64,000 nt of DNA from Metridium senile (GCA_949775045.1 OX459097.1:9632619-9696618), one strand, 5' to 3'. Positions 33,797 to 45,056 are shown, counted from the stretch's first letter. The notes: a model not told the origin generated them from the letters alone. Numbers and translations are program-made.

Positions 33797-33960
33797 ACCT
33801 CTATTAAGCGGTCACCCTCCATTAGGCGGCCATGCACTACAATAAAAAGTCCCAAATCTATTCCTATACCTATTCTATACCTCTATTCAGCGGCCAACCT
33901 CTATTAAGTGGCCACTTTGGAAAGTCCCGAGGCTGACCGCTTAATAGAGGTATCACTGTA
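33797..33960. mobile_element. Mariner-type MITE (CAGTGGTACCTCTATTAAGC family), copy 1
   Basis: The left GTGGTACCTCTATTAAGCGG and the right CCGCTTAATAGAGGTATCAC are inverse. The inner GCGGCCAACCTCTATTAAGT matches the copy at 57360-57541. The left outer CA has been lost. Confidence 0.75.
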
Positions 33961-34175
33961 GTATTAAAACCATTCTGTGTTCTCCAACAGGACTGAATTG
34001 TGGCCTTTCCTTCAGGCCTCTCTATATTTTCCTATACTGGGATTCCTGTGTTCTTTGATTACGTAATAGCTTGCGTACATTTTACGTTAAAATTTCCGTT
34101 ATGCATCGAAACAAAATATAACCATATCATCATATCATTGCCGTTACGTAAGTTGCTGACGTTTGAGTTCATTGA

Positions 34176-34410
34176 TTACATATGTCTGGTATAGAGTTTC
34201 TTTCGCTTTTTCGTTTTTTCTGCCTTTAAAGCAATAAATTCAAGGTGCTGAATATATTCTATACATGTGTTTTCGGCAACGTTTAGCTTTGAACATGCTT
34301 TCTGTACAGCGTTTTTGTCCGAAGAGGACAACTCTCCTTCAAGAACCATTTTCTTCACTTGGACACTAGGAAATTTTAAATATATTTTTGTGCATATTTT
34401 CAATTTTATA
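34176..34410 (-). pseudogene. Possible coding remnant of unknown origin
   Basis: The minus-strand reading includes VKKMVLEGELSSSDKNAVQK, then LNVAENTCIEYIQHLE and a basic end KTKKRKK. The composition is protein-like (alternating charged and hydrophobic residues, helix-forming, lysine-rich end), unlike other short ORFs here. There is no start, splice context or domain I can name. It may be an exon of an undetected gene or an old transposon-protein fragment. Confidence 0.25.
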
Positions 34411-34432
34411 TTAACAAAATCCCAATATATTA

Positions 34433-34525
34433 TGCCCCCCCCCCCCTCCATGTTGAAGCAATTAACTTCTAGCCCCCCCTACCCTACACTTCAATTTAAC
34501 TTTTGACCCCCCCCCCCCTCCCGAT
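34433..34525. repeat. C-tract cluster
   Basis: Three runs of 6-12 C (34436, 34474, 34507) with AACTTCTAGCCC and AACTTTTGACCC between them. Confidence 0.85.
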
Positions 34526-34896
34526 AATTATTGCACAGTCCCTTATGTACCACTTGCGTATATTTAACTTGAGGAGTTGCGTTATTCGTAACGCGTTTGT
34601 TCATCACAAGTGCATAACCATTAATTTACGCAAAACATATTTTTCTCATATTTTATTTTCATAGAGAAAATATCAACATGGCTGAGATGTTTTGAACATT
34701 TATTACAAAATTAATTACAAACTACTAAATCATTTAAAAATCAAGTTTATTTATACAACAATATTCATTTTACAACAAGAATAAAGTGAAGACATACTTG
34801 CTTTAATTTGATTAACAAGGTTTTTTTCAAAATACTAATCTCGTTGTTGGTGTTATTATGGGTGACATTATATAGGTTTATTAAACTGACTACTCT

Positions 34897-37800
34897 TCAC
34901 TGATTCATCTGTTCATCGTAGCTTTCTGATCGCTTGTATGTAGACAGATCTCTTTTGCAGTGAGTACGGGCGACAAGACAAAGGTTCTTTATAGCTCTCT
35001 TTAGCTGAAAAGAAAGATATTATTAGAAATATATTGATAGATATTATTCTTTTATCATAGTTAAGGTTTTCTATCTGATTTGTTTAGAATAGATGAAACA
35101 GCGTGTTGGTTTTTTTACACGACCGAAAGGAACTATGGGTAATACGAATTCCTTCTTATTCGTTTCTAAATTACCCAAACAATGCCTCCACCGTTCAGCG
35201 AAACCTTCGAGACACCCATCTAAGTTAATCGCTGAACGGTGTTTGGGTAATTTAGAATGGAATAAGAAGAAATTGGTATTACCCACAGTCCCTTTCGGTC
35301 GTGCAATTGCAATCGCCAATCGCCAATAGCCGTTCGCCTCGTCAACCTTTTTTGAATTAGGTGTATTACTGCGGTTTTCGACTTTCTGCAAACTCAGACA
35401 TTCCAACGTTTAGTTGTGAAATACGTTTTTGGCTGCCGTCATTCAAAGACACAAAAGGTGTCGAGTAATTAGCAGCAGCCAAATACGTATTTATTAGCTA
35501 GTCGTTGCAATGTCTGAGTTTGCAGAAAGACGAAAACCGCAATACAAACCCGAACGCCTAGATTTGCTTCAAACTTTCACATAGTGTGATACCTAGTGTA
35601 GATTATAACACTTCTGTTCAACATATTTAGGAAAAACTGTGTTCACAAAAATTGTTTATTGTTGCTAAGGAACGCCAATTAACATTAAAAGCGCGTTGTT
35701 CAAAACTGCACCCAAGTCTAATATCTGTTAACAAATTCAGATTCTTTGAGCTAAAGCATGGTTTTATACTGATCAATAAAGGAAAAGTGCGACCACAATA
35801 AAACCACTAGGAGACCCCTTAATTTATGACAAGTGTGTGCTGTGCCAGTGTTGCTAGGGAAACAACAGTTAAAATGTTAAAATTAAGTTAAAATGTACAT
35901 GCAATAGAGTGGAGTTATTTAACCCGTGCCTCGTCTACACGAATCCGATCCGGCTGAGACCGCATAGAAATATTTGCGTCCACACGAAGTAAAAGTATGC
36001 GGTTTCGGTGACCGGATTCAATGGATAGCAGTCTGTAATTCCATTGTTTTCTTTTGTGTCTATTTGACTAATACACCTTGATTATTTAATTTTGTTTTAC
36101 GGGTTAAATGTCTTCACTCTAACTAGTATGTGAAGTGCCGTTTCTAAGATGGAGCTGAACATGCAAAATGTGAGCAAAATTTCTCAAACTCATTAATAAT
36201 TCATTATCTCAGGGACCAATTACAACTTTGTATTTCAGTCACGTGCATAGGTCTTGATACACCGATCAAACACTGATCAAGACACTGATCAAGACACTGA
36301 TCAAGTCACTGATCAAGACACTGTATAGATTAGCTTAAAAGTAATTTCTCATTCATCCCAATTTACTCTTTTTTTTCTTTATTCCACTGCTATCTCCTTT
36401 TTTACCTGTCATGCCTGTTTATTGACCTACCTGCCTAACTAATTGCCTAACATTTTATTTTTATTTTATATTTATTTTTTATTTTATTTTGGACGTCCTG
36501 TGACTCGAACCGGGAACCTCTGGCTTGCAATTCTAATGATTTACCAACTAAGCTAATAACGAATTCGTTGAAAGTTTTGGGTTGATGTTATATATTATTG
36601 ATGTTTTGCTTAGAGGGTGATACTAATTATTTGATAAAAAGTTCAAAATGTTTTATTTAGTGATTTGTTTGAGAAGCCATATCAAAAACTCGTGCTTCGT
36701 GTTTGATCAGGGGCTCCAAACACCTCGAAACGGATAAAAGCACTTGGCCTGCGGCCTCGTGCTTTCATCCGCTTCTCGGTGTTTGGATCCCCTGATCAAA
36801 CACTCGCACTCGTTTTTGATCTATTACGTAAAGAACTAGCAGTAAAGGCCTAGTTCAAACGTCGAAAGTATAACTTGTCGATAAACGTTTCGGACATTAG
36901 GCCTTCTACTCTACAGAGTTAAAAACAAATTCCCGGGGGGGGGGGGGGGGGGGAGTACTCCCTTTGTCCAAGTGGTAGGGGTCATCGGCGGAGGTTTTGA
37001 AATCGACCTCTAAAAGGTACGCACAATTAAAAATAACTGATAAAGACTTGTCTATTTCTACCCCAACAAAGCAACAAAAGAGAGTAAAAATGAAAAATTG
37101 AGCCAGAACCCTAAAAGGACCCTATTATAAAGTACGCGCACAGGAAATATTTTTACCTTAAAAGGTACGCCGATCACCCCTACCACTTGGACAAAGGGAG
37201 TACACCCCCCGGGACAAATTCATTTGCATTTGCACTGCAAACTAAGATGGTTAATTAAGTGTTCCCGTGGTAAATAGACAATGTATAATATATTATCACT
37301 AAATTAATTAAATGACAGAGGAAAATGACTCTGTTTAAACATAATCAAGCGTCTGTAATTACTGAATTAAATGAATTTAGTGAAATTACTAAATACTGAG
37401 TAAGGCTCATGACATAAAATACAAATCCATATTATTAAATTTTTTCTAGCATTAACAATGTTTTGCACAAAATTTTCCCTCAAAACTTTATAATTGTAAT
37501 TTCTTATAAATGTTTTCATATCATTCCTTCAATAAAACAATTTCATTATGCTAAATCAAATTCTTCAAAATTTGGAGCGAATTTTCAAATACGTCAGTAC
37601 CACTGATATAGTATTTCTGAGGAGATCAATTTCATTTTAATTTGATTTCTCTATAGATAAAGAAAAACTGTTTATTATCGTCTTTGTAGGTGGTAAAATC
37701 AACGAATGTCTTATGCTAAATCCTACATAACAAAGCAGTAATAGTTTATTAAGATGTATGATAAGATTAAAAAACTTAAGATTAATAGCGTGCTCCTTGA

Positions 37801-40800
37801 AGTGTGATGGGTAGAATTAAAGTTTAAAACTATTAATATAAAATTTCAAATTAAAAGCGTCTGATTTCAAAACAGTTAGGAGAAAATTAGCGTGCTCCAT
37901 GAAGTGTGATGGGCGGCAATTAAAGTTTTAGAAATAGAAAATTAATCCAAAATCCAAAAATTACATCATGAGAAAGTGAAAAAAAGCTATAACAGTGTTA
38001 AAAAAAAACTAACATAAAAAAATAAAAGCCATTCCATTGTTTAAAGAACTCGGTATTAAAAGACAGAAACCACTGAAGTGCAAAAAGCCATAAAACTGTC
38101 CAAAAGCCAATAAAGTGCTCAAATCAATCTTACCACCATAAAATCCCGTTTTCCTGGAATATTCCCGGCACTGCCAGCAAATAACTTGTGGTTAAATAGT
38201 TTAGGACTTTTGGACTTTGAATTCTACAACACCAAAAAGAACGTGTATAAATTTAATAGAAAATGTATGGGCATGCATTTCGTCCGAACCTAAAAAACTA
38301 GCCGCAATAACGGGATGGCCGTATTAAGGGGGTTGCCGTAAGGCGGGGTTCCACTGTACATGCATTAATTGGCAGAGGAAATTAAAATCTTTGTTTAGAC
38401 ATAATCATACGTCTCTTATTACTGAATTAAATGAATTTGGTTTGAAAAGGGGTGGATAAAAAAAAAAAACAGAACATTTTACTATTTGTTCTGAACACTT
38501 TTCAGATTCAGTTATTCTTTCTAATACGTCAAACACAAACCTCGACAATCATCACAGTCATAATTTCAGTTCTTTGACCTATTTATTGTGAGGTATTCTT
38601 ATTATAATTCAAATGTTTTTTGCCATTCCATAAATACAATTTATATTTTCAACTCATTTTATTGATTTTTACTAACATTTATGTTTTTACAACATAATAC
38701 CCACCACAAAAAGATATAATTCAACTCAATAAAACTTATTCCCTAAATTAAATTCTTCGATTCTTGTATTGAAACAATTCTAGAAATGTGCACCGAAACT
38801 TTATTTTTTACTAGCATTGAAATAATTTCCCCACCACAAAACGTTCTTATTGTATTTCATAATCTTAATTTTCTTAAAACATTCCTTCACCTCAATAAAA
38901 CTTATTCCCTAGGTTAAATTGTTCGAATCTTGTAATGAAACAATTCTAGAAATTTGCACCGAAACTCATTTTATATATTTTTTACTAGCATTAATAAAAT
39001 TTTTCCAACCACAAAACGGTTCTAATTTAAATTTATAATCGTAATTTTCTTGAATAATTCCTTCAATTCATAACTAATTCTGAGTCATCAAATTAAATTG
39101 TTCGATTCTTGAAATTAAACAATTCTTGTATACATAGTAGAGCGAACACACTAGAACCATGAAATAAAAACAAAATAGTTACTAACTAATAGTTTTTATA
39201 TAGTGACTATTTATAGTCAGTATCACTCAACCAGAAACATCAAATACAAAAGGTAACTATATACCTTATTACAACTTTACTTGTCTTTTATAGTAACTAA
39301 TAGTCGCTAAATAAGAACTATTACACACTAACAATTTGGTTTTGTTTCATGGTTCTAGTGTTTTCGCTCTAAGGAGATTAATTTCATTTGAATTCCTTTT
39401 CACTTTATTGTCTTTGTAGGTGGTAAAATCAACGAATGTCTTATGCTAAATCCTACATAACAAAGCAGTAATAGTTTATTAAGATGTATGATAAGATTAA
39501 AAAACTCTCAAAAAATGGCGTGCTCCTTGAAATGTCATGGTGGGAAATAAAACTAAAACCTATTAATATAAACTTTCAAATTAAAAAAGCGTCCGATTTG
39601 AAGTGATTTGAAGCTCCTCATTGCCCTTTTTAAGCAGCGTAAAGCAGCGTAAATTTTACTGATGTACAATGGAAGAATGGAATAAGAATCAGTTGAAATA
39701 TTGCTATTTGATCATTCTTTAAAAACGCAGACAAAATGTAGAGACCACGGCAGCAAACGACAGGAATACATGGATTTCTACAAAAAGCAAATATAAACTA
39801 ATATCAAAAACATGATATATAAAAAATGATGTTTGCCGAAATATCATCAAAAACCGTACGTTACGTACAACCGTGTCTTATTGCAGAACCTTTTCATATG
39901 CGTCAATTAATGCATGGCGGAAATTGCGATAATTTTAGAGGAAAGAAAGCACCGAACATTACAAAAGTGTGTTATGTGTGTGCCTAACGTTAAAACCGTG
40001 ATTTAGTTTTCCGTGATTTAAGTTGTTTAATAATTAATTTAATAATACATTCCTTTTACTCCGACGAAGGACTCGAAACGTCAGTAAAGTTAAGTTAACA
40101 TTTTTTACGGTGTTACAAATTTCATTCTATTACATATCGTCTATATCAAACATCGACGCAGCCTATACTAGTTTACTCGCTAGTTTCTATTTCTATTTTT
40201 ACGGTGTTATAAATTTCATTCTATTACATATCGTCTATATCAAACATCGACGCAGCCTGTACTAGTTTACTCGCTAGTTTCTATTTCTATTTTTACGGTG
40301 TTATACATTTCATTCTATTACATATCGTTTATATCAAACACCGACTCAGCCTATACTAGTTTACTCGCTAGTTTCTATTTCTATTTTTACGGTGTTATAA
40401 ATTTCATTCTATTACATATCGTCTATATCAAACATCGACGCAGCCTATACTAGTTTACTCGCTAGTTTCTATTTCTATTTTTACGGTGTTATACATTTCA
40501 TTCTATTATCTATCGTTTATATCAAACACCGACTCAGTCTATACGAGTTTACTGGCTAGTTTCCATTTTTGTTTAATGATAATGCGGGAGCTATTCATTT
40601 TTCGTCATACAACCTGAAGAAATAATTGAATGACGATTCAGGTTAAATGCGAGAACTTAAGAATCGTAAGGTTTGCGTGTCAGTGTTTAATGATAAAATT
40701 GTGATTCGATCTTTATAAAATCAAGCTGTTTAATAATGCGGGATTTATTCACTGCGCGACAAATGGTCTTGAAGTCAAAATAGTCGACAATTATGTCACG

Positions 40801-42969
40801 TGAAATGAAGGCCAGAAGCGGTTTAGTGAAGAAAAACGCCCAAATTTTGACACCGTTTTATAAGCAAACGTTGAACGAAATTACTTGTATGTCAAGACTT
40901 GTCAGACATGAAACGCATTTATATATACTAAAGCAAAGAAATACCGCCTATTATTAGAACGCGTGACTTTGAAATGTAATTAAAAAAACATCAACGTTAA
41001 AAACGTGTGTTGTGCGTGTTCTAAACGTGATTTCTAATTAATGAGATCGACATCAAATAATGTACCATTATGACAATGAATTTGACGGCAATTAACTTTT
41101 TAGTTAATTTGAAATGCTTCACAAAATAATTTCCATTTGTCGATCAAAAATGGCATTTTTTACTCCGACGAAGGGCTAAAGCTCGAAACGTCAGTAAAGT
41201 TAAAAGTCAACATTTTTTTACGGTGTGACAAATTTCATTATATTACCTATGACATTTTTCCGCATACTTTATCTTATAGATAATATTGTTGTATTCTATA
41301 AAATCGGAACAACATTATTCATTGACATTTTCTTATTTTACGGTGTTACAAATTTCATTATATTACCTATGGCATTTTTCATACTTTATCTTATAGATAA
41401 TATTGTTGTATTCTATAGAATCAACATTATCCATTGGCATTGTCTCATGCAAACCAGAAAGTTTGATTATATTGAACAATCTCAATAGGTACTACACAAA
41501 AACAAAAACAAAGAAAACTGACAAAGTATAACTTAATTTTTTAAGGAAAACAGTCACTGCCGGTTCCATAGTTTATATTTTGTCTATTGTAGTGGTTATC
41601 ATAAATATAGAATAGGACAAAAACTCTTTCTTATATAGAAAAAAAAGGTATTTTTTTTGCAAATTTGATCATGCAGCTTCCTACCGAGCAGGTAAAATAA
41701 CAAAAAATAGTTTTTTTTATGGAATCTAAAGATCAACAATATTATCTAAAAGATTTAATAAAAAATGTCAATTTTTGATGGACAAATGGAAATTATTTTG
41801 TGAAATCTTGAAAGTATTTCAAATATATTGGAGTTCAACCGGTGAAACTGTAGAAAATCAGTAAATTTATGAACTGCCGAATATATGAAGATCATAATAC
41901 AATTGTTTTTTTATTGCCAGTGAAGATAAAAACTGCGTAAATATATAGATATATGAATTTGCAAATATATACACTTTGCAAGGAAGCCAACAAGTGCTAA
42001 GAAAATCATTTAATTTTTAGTGAAATATAAAACAACCAAATAAAAAATAAATTAGGACGATGTCAATGAATAAAGCCAACAAAGTGTATTACAATGTGTT
42101 AAATGAATTATTAAATACTAGAACGATTTATCGTGGAAGACAAAAAAGTGCATCTACAAAAAAAATGACAAAAAACAAATTACAGTGTGAAAAAGGCATA
42201 ACAGTGTTTGAAAAAAAGTGAGTGTAAAGGTGACTTTATTACTATATTTCCAAACAAAGTGTCCGCCGACAAAGTTGATCAGGAAGCGGAAATCACCATG
42301 GAAGCGAGAATGTTCGTCCCAAAAAGCAAACAGCAAATTAAAGACGCATTTTTGACAATGTGAAAAAGCCATCTCGGTGTCAGAAAAGCCAAACATTGTC
42401 CGAAAATGTCTTAAACAATTCTATTAGTATATGATGAAACTAATACAAAAACGTTTTATTTCACGACGTTTCGGAGTCATACTGACGCCATCATCAGGTA
42501 AATGTAAACGTATAAAGGCATGACAGTAAGACAGTATTAGTATATGATGAGCAATTTTTACATTGAAATAAGGCATTGCAATAATGTTAGCAAAAATTAA
42601 TCAATGTGCAAAACAAAAACATTTATCAAAATGTAAAACAATATGTTTAAACTGATTCCATCCTAGAGCAGAAACCATTCATGGGAAAGTGAAAGAAAGC
42701 TATTACAGTACTGCTAAAACAATTTTAAAATAAAAAAGCCATTCCACTGCTAAAATAACTCGAGTAGGGACAAAAACCACTAAAATGCAAAAAGCCATAA
42801 AACTGTCAAAAAGCCAACAAAGTGCTCAAAATAAGCTTACCACCATAAACTCTCGTTTTCCAGCTCCTGGTATATTCCCGCCACCACCGGCCGTAAATGC
42901 ATGTGCTTCTTGTACCGCTACACAAACCACGAGAACCACTAGTAAAACAGAAATCGTCTTTGTGTTCAT
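34897..42969 (-). CDS. Small secreted peptide precursor, copy D (two exons, long intron)
   Basis: Exon 1 is 42841-42969 (43 codons, donor GTAAGC). Exon 2 is 34897-35004 (35 codons plus TGA, acceptor TTCTTTTCAG). The intron is about 7.8 kb. The product is 78 residues: MNTKTISVLLVVLVVCVAVQ then EAHA as signal, FTAGGGGNIPGA, GKRE, FMV, LKRA, C-x6-C core (NLCLVARTHC), KR, DLSTYKRSE and an acidic, Gln-rich tail. Exon 2 is the most diverged of the three seen: the C-x6-C spacing is kept, but the tail is eight residues longer and has a fourth KR. An in-frame ATG lies 105 bp upstream of exon 1. The chosen start aligns with the paralogs and sits at the signal peptide. Pairing of these two exons is inferred, because a decayed exon 1 (38138-38190) lies between them. 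The intron holds many repeats and Penelope tails. Confidence 0.6.
35115..35310. mobile_element. Foldback MITE with GACCGAAAGGAACTATGGGT arms
   Basis: The left arm GACCGAAAGGAACTATGGGT and the ATTACCCAAA region are mirrored by TTTGGGTAATTTAGAATGG and ACCCACAGTCCCTTTCGGTC. The arms are about 85 bp. TTGAATTAGGTGTATTA a little to the right (35351-35367) resembles a TATACACC terminus. Confidence 0.8.
35365..35546. mobile_element. Foldback MITE with TGCGGTTTTCG arms
   Basis: The left TGCGGTTTTCGACTTTCTGC and AAACTCAGACATT are mirrored by AATGTCTGAGTTTGCAGAAA and GACGAAAACCGCA. Inner AAATACGTTTTTGGCTGC is mirrored by GCAGCCAAATACGTATTT. Confidence 0.8.
35547..36265. other. Gene-free intronic segment of copy D
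   Basis: Nothing recognised except two tandem-like TTAAAATGTTAAAATTAAGT words near 35870. Confidence 0.4.
36271..36323. repeat. 12-bp tandem repeat CACTGATCAAGA
   Basis: Four and a half units, each containing the palindrome TGATCA, with degenerate forms just upstream (ACACCGATCAAA). Confidence 0.95.
36484..36557 (-). pseudogene. tRNA-like sequence (tRNA pseudogene or SINE head)
   Basis: The minus strand reads TTAGCTTAGTTGGTAAATC (A-box and D-arm-like), an anticodon-arm-like AGAATTGCAAGCCAGAGG with a TGC triplet, then CCCGGTTCGAGTCACAGG (B-box GGTTCGAGTC). The acceptor ends do not pair, so it is not an intact tRNA. Confidence 0.5.
36675..36822. mobile_element. Foldback MITE (GTTTGATCAGGGG arms)
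   Basis: ATCAAAAACTCGTGCTTCGT and GTTTGATCAGGGGCTCCAAA are mirrored by TTTGGATCCCCTGATCAAAC and CGCACTCGTTTTTGAT. The arms are about 65 bp with a short centre CTGCGGCC. Confidence 0.85.
36933..37211. mobile_element. G/C-tract-bounded MITE (reference copy)
   Basis: The left CCCGGGGG tract with AGTACTCCCTTTGTCCAAGT and GGTAGGGGTCATCGGCGG is mirrored by CGCCGATCACCCCTACCACT, TGGACAAAGGGAGTACACCC and CCCCGGG. It is 279 bp. Diverged relatives are at 6536-6915 and 8341-8480. Confidence 0.85.
37685..37830. repeat. Segmental duplication, copy 1
   Basis: TCTTTGTAGGTGGTAAAATC through AACAAAGCAGTAATAGTTTA, TTAAGATGTATGATAAGATT and GCGTGCTCCTTGAA recurs at 39410-39560. It is part of local duplication around the decayed exon. 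Confidence 0.85.
37960..38190 (-). pseudogene. Decayed exon 1 of the peptide family with flanks
   Basis: 38138-38190 (minus) still reads LFAGSAGNIPGKRDFMV followed by donor GTAAG, aligning with copy D (FTAGGGGNIPGAGKREFMV). The signal peptide is not intact; only a VLFGVV-like hydrophobic scrap with a stop remains upstream. The intron-side flank matches the flank of copy D exon 1 at 42680-42840 (AAAAAGCCATAAAACTGTC, AAAGTGCTCAAA), so exon and flank were duplicated together. Confidence 0.65.
38330..38362. mobile_element. End of a mariner-type MITE
   Basis: CCGTAAGGCGGGGTTCCACT ending GTAC matches one terminus of the element at 49804-49909. Confidence 0.6.
39136..39366. mobile_element. MITE with ACCATGAAATAAAA ends (copy 2)
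   Basis: The left AGAGCGAACACACTAGAACC and ATGAAATAAAA are mirrored by TTTTGTTTCATGGTTCTAGT and GTTTTCGCTCT. Inner AGTGACTATTTATAGTCAGT and TAGTCGCTAAATAAGAACTA match copy 1 at 30206. Confidence 0.85.
39410..39605. repeat. Segmental duplication, copy 2
   Basis: Second copy of the block at 37685-37830, near-identical for about 100 bp and then diverging; GTCCGATTTGAAG versus GTCTGATTTCAAA marks the far end. Confidence 0.85.
40058..40580 (+). mobile_element. Penelope-like 3' tail, tandemly repeated
   Basis: Starts with a hammerhead-like core (CCGACGAAGGACTC then GAAACGTCAG at 40061-40084). It is followed by about five ~97-bp copies of TTTTTACGGTGTTATAAATT, TCATTCTATTACATATCG, CATCGACGCAGCCTATACTA and GTTTACTCGCTAGTTTC. 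The same tail appears inverse at 54610-54730. Confidence 0.7.
41155..41425 (+). mobile_element. Penelope-like 3' tail, second copy
   Basis: TACTCCGACGAAGGGCTAAA then GCTCGAAACGTCAGTAAAG is followed by two copies of TTTACGGTGTGACAAATTTC or TTTTACGGTGTTACAAATTT with ATTATATTACCTATG and TACTTTATCTTATAGATAAT. Confidence 0.65.
42455..42505 (-). ncRNA. Hammerhead-like ribozyme core
   Basis: Minus strand: CTGATGA (42491-42497), helix II candidate GGCGTCA-GTA-TGACTCC with one mismatch, then GAAACGTC (42465-42472). One extra T precedes helix II. Surrounding sequence resembles other Penelope tails in the window. Confidence 0.45.
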
Positions 42970-43215
42970 CGTGCTGCTACTTGAATTGAAGAGCTCGGTG
43001 AACTTCTTTTGATTTAAAAAACTTGAATGCGAAGTACTTGGACGAACGGCCGTTTTTATCCAAAATGTGGACAATAAACCACCCCCAGCAATTTCCGTAT
43101 CACCGGAACTTTAGATCATCTCTAAAAAAGTAATTACTAGCAAGTTTGATTAGAGATAAGTTTTCCCACTATGCAAACATCCTTGGTCAAGTCTGGCAGA
43201 TTTAAGTAAATGGGG
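42970..43215 (-). promoter_or_regulatory. Promoter region of peptide gene D
   Basis: The TATA-like GGATAAAA (43054-43061) and the dyad TTTCCGTATCACCGGAA (43092-43108, one inner change) are kept in the same order as in copies A and C although the rest is diverged. GTAATTAC follows at 43130. Upstream words GCAAACATCCT and TTTAAGTAAATGG match copy A. Confidence 0.55.
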
Positions 43216-44340
43216 AACTTGATGTGGTAACTATATAGCTTGAATGACTAGAGACAGAAAACTTGAACAAATTATGTTTGGGACGACAGAATTTTAGAAA
43301 ACTTATAGATGAAATTCGCTGACGTGTTTTGAAAATCGGATTTCAAGAATTTGATTCGAAAATCAAGTTTGAATAAGTTAAGACAAAAACTAGTGTAACT
43401 GTAAAGGAAATCTGCTAACTTTTATTGAAAAGCAGACTTAGGCAAATGCAGAACTATATGATAAACTTGTGCTCGTCTCGAATCATATTTCAGATAAACA
43501 GAAAACGAAAATTAGATAGGATTGTTTTCTTTTATGCGAATTTTTTTTTATCAGAACGGGATATTTGTCAAATAATTCAATTATTGAAGCTATATATCTG
43601 TACTGGAATGGTTTATGAATTTGAGATTTTTAGCAGAACAAAATAATGAAACTTAATATATACTATATATCGCAAAAGAAAATTGATAATTCATTTTGGT
43701 ACTGGCTAACTAAAACCAAACGAATAACGGCTATGAAAAAGGGTGTTATCTTCATACTATTGTCTAATACCAAATATCTGAAAAGTGAAAAATGTTATAC
43801 GAATATATTTTGTAGAATATAATGATAATAATAGCAGCGAAAAGCTGTGTTTGTATATGGCTTCAAAACCACGAGGCAAATTCAAGAACGTCCTTTGCAT
43901 TGCTTTAGACAGAAAACGTAAAAAAAATAATATTGATTTAGATTCAAATGTCGGGTTATTTTTGAATAGACAGAAACTTTACTCTTCAACTGTAAAATCC
44001 ATGTTCAAGTAATTGAAGCTCATTTTATCAATATAATGAACAAATACATCTAAATTTAAGTCACCTTTTGAATATTATTGATAATTAAAGAGATGTCTGT
44101 AATCTCTTTGCTTAATTTAAAGCAGCAGACGAATTTGTTGTAAATTTCGTTTCAAAAGGAAGAAAAAATGCTCTAAAATGATCTCATATAATAATCACGT
44201 TGACCCATTGTCATTGTATTCATGACATTTTTATTATTTTAGCTGGGAATTTGCTTTATATAACTCTAAGAAAAAACAATTTAGATTTCAATATGACTTT
44301 TTATTTGCTTTTAATTTTGAGCCATTTCACCAGAAAGATA
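43216..44340. other. Gene-free AT-rich segment
   Basis: Three short plus-strand ORFs exist, but they lack domain signatures, signal peptides or splice context. No repeat is recognised. Confidence 0.45.
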
Positions 44341-44720
44341 TGAGTCAGAATTTCGCGCCACTTCGATAAAAAAGGACGCGTCCTTCATAACACGCCATCT
44401 TAGGAGGCAAATATTCATCCGTTCTATCGCGCTATTTGAATAGAAAGTGAGATGCGTTCTCGCGCGATTTTATAAAAAAGGCGTCCGCCGTTTCGCGCCA
44501 TTTATGTAGACATCTAGAAACAAAACCAGACGCGTCCGCGTTTTCGCGCCATTTTACTAGAGAGACGAAAATCCGTAAAGAAAGCGTTTATCGAAAAACG
44601 CTACCTTTATGTTGAGATCTAGAGGGAAAACCAGACGCGTCCGCGTTTTCGCGCCATTTTACTATAGTTAGTTGAAAACCCGTTTATCTAAAAACCCTAC
44701 CTGGCTGGAAGTCTTTTGAA
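44341..44720. repeat. Cluster of CAGACGCGTCCG / TTTCGCGCCATTTTA motifs
   Basis: TTTCGCGCCA occurs at 44351, 44492, 44542 and 44647, with variants between. GACGCGTCCG precedes several of them. Two longer units, AACCAGACGCGTCCGCGTTT followed by TCGCGCCATTTTACTA, form an imperfect ~105-bp tandem. TTTCGCGCC fits the E2F/DP consensus. A repeat origin is equally possible. More copies are at 46310-46510 and 50021-50045. Confidence 0.7.
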
Positions 44721-45056
44721 TGTTGTCTTATAATGGATATCTCATTTTCTTTGCTGTATCCTACGCACTGTGATGGTACAGATCTAGATAATTGTGAGAT
44801 AAGGAAATGAGTAAAACGGTTTATTATTATATCTAAAGATTCTTATCGAAATATATTTGTTCTTGAGTAGAAAAGTTCATGATTATTAAAGTGCGTATAA
44901 ACATTCTGCCAGTCATAGAGTTCCATATACATAATGTTATAAAGACTTAGATCCAAAAATATAAAATAGACTAAAAGCTGCTAATAGTTTCCATTTAAAG
45001 GCTATTAGACTCTATCAATTAATGACAAGCGAGATTATAGTTATCGTATGAAGAGG

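Noticed and set aside
36484..36557. Functional tRNA-Ala
   Set aside because: A and B boxes are present, but the acceptor arms do not pair and the anticodon arm is weak.
42970..43074. Upstream in-frame ATG extending copy D
   Set aside because: The extension has no counterpart in the paralogs, overlaps the promoter dyad side and would bury the signal peptide.
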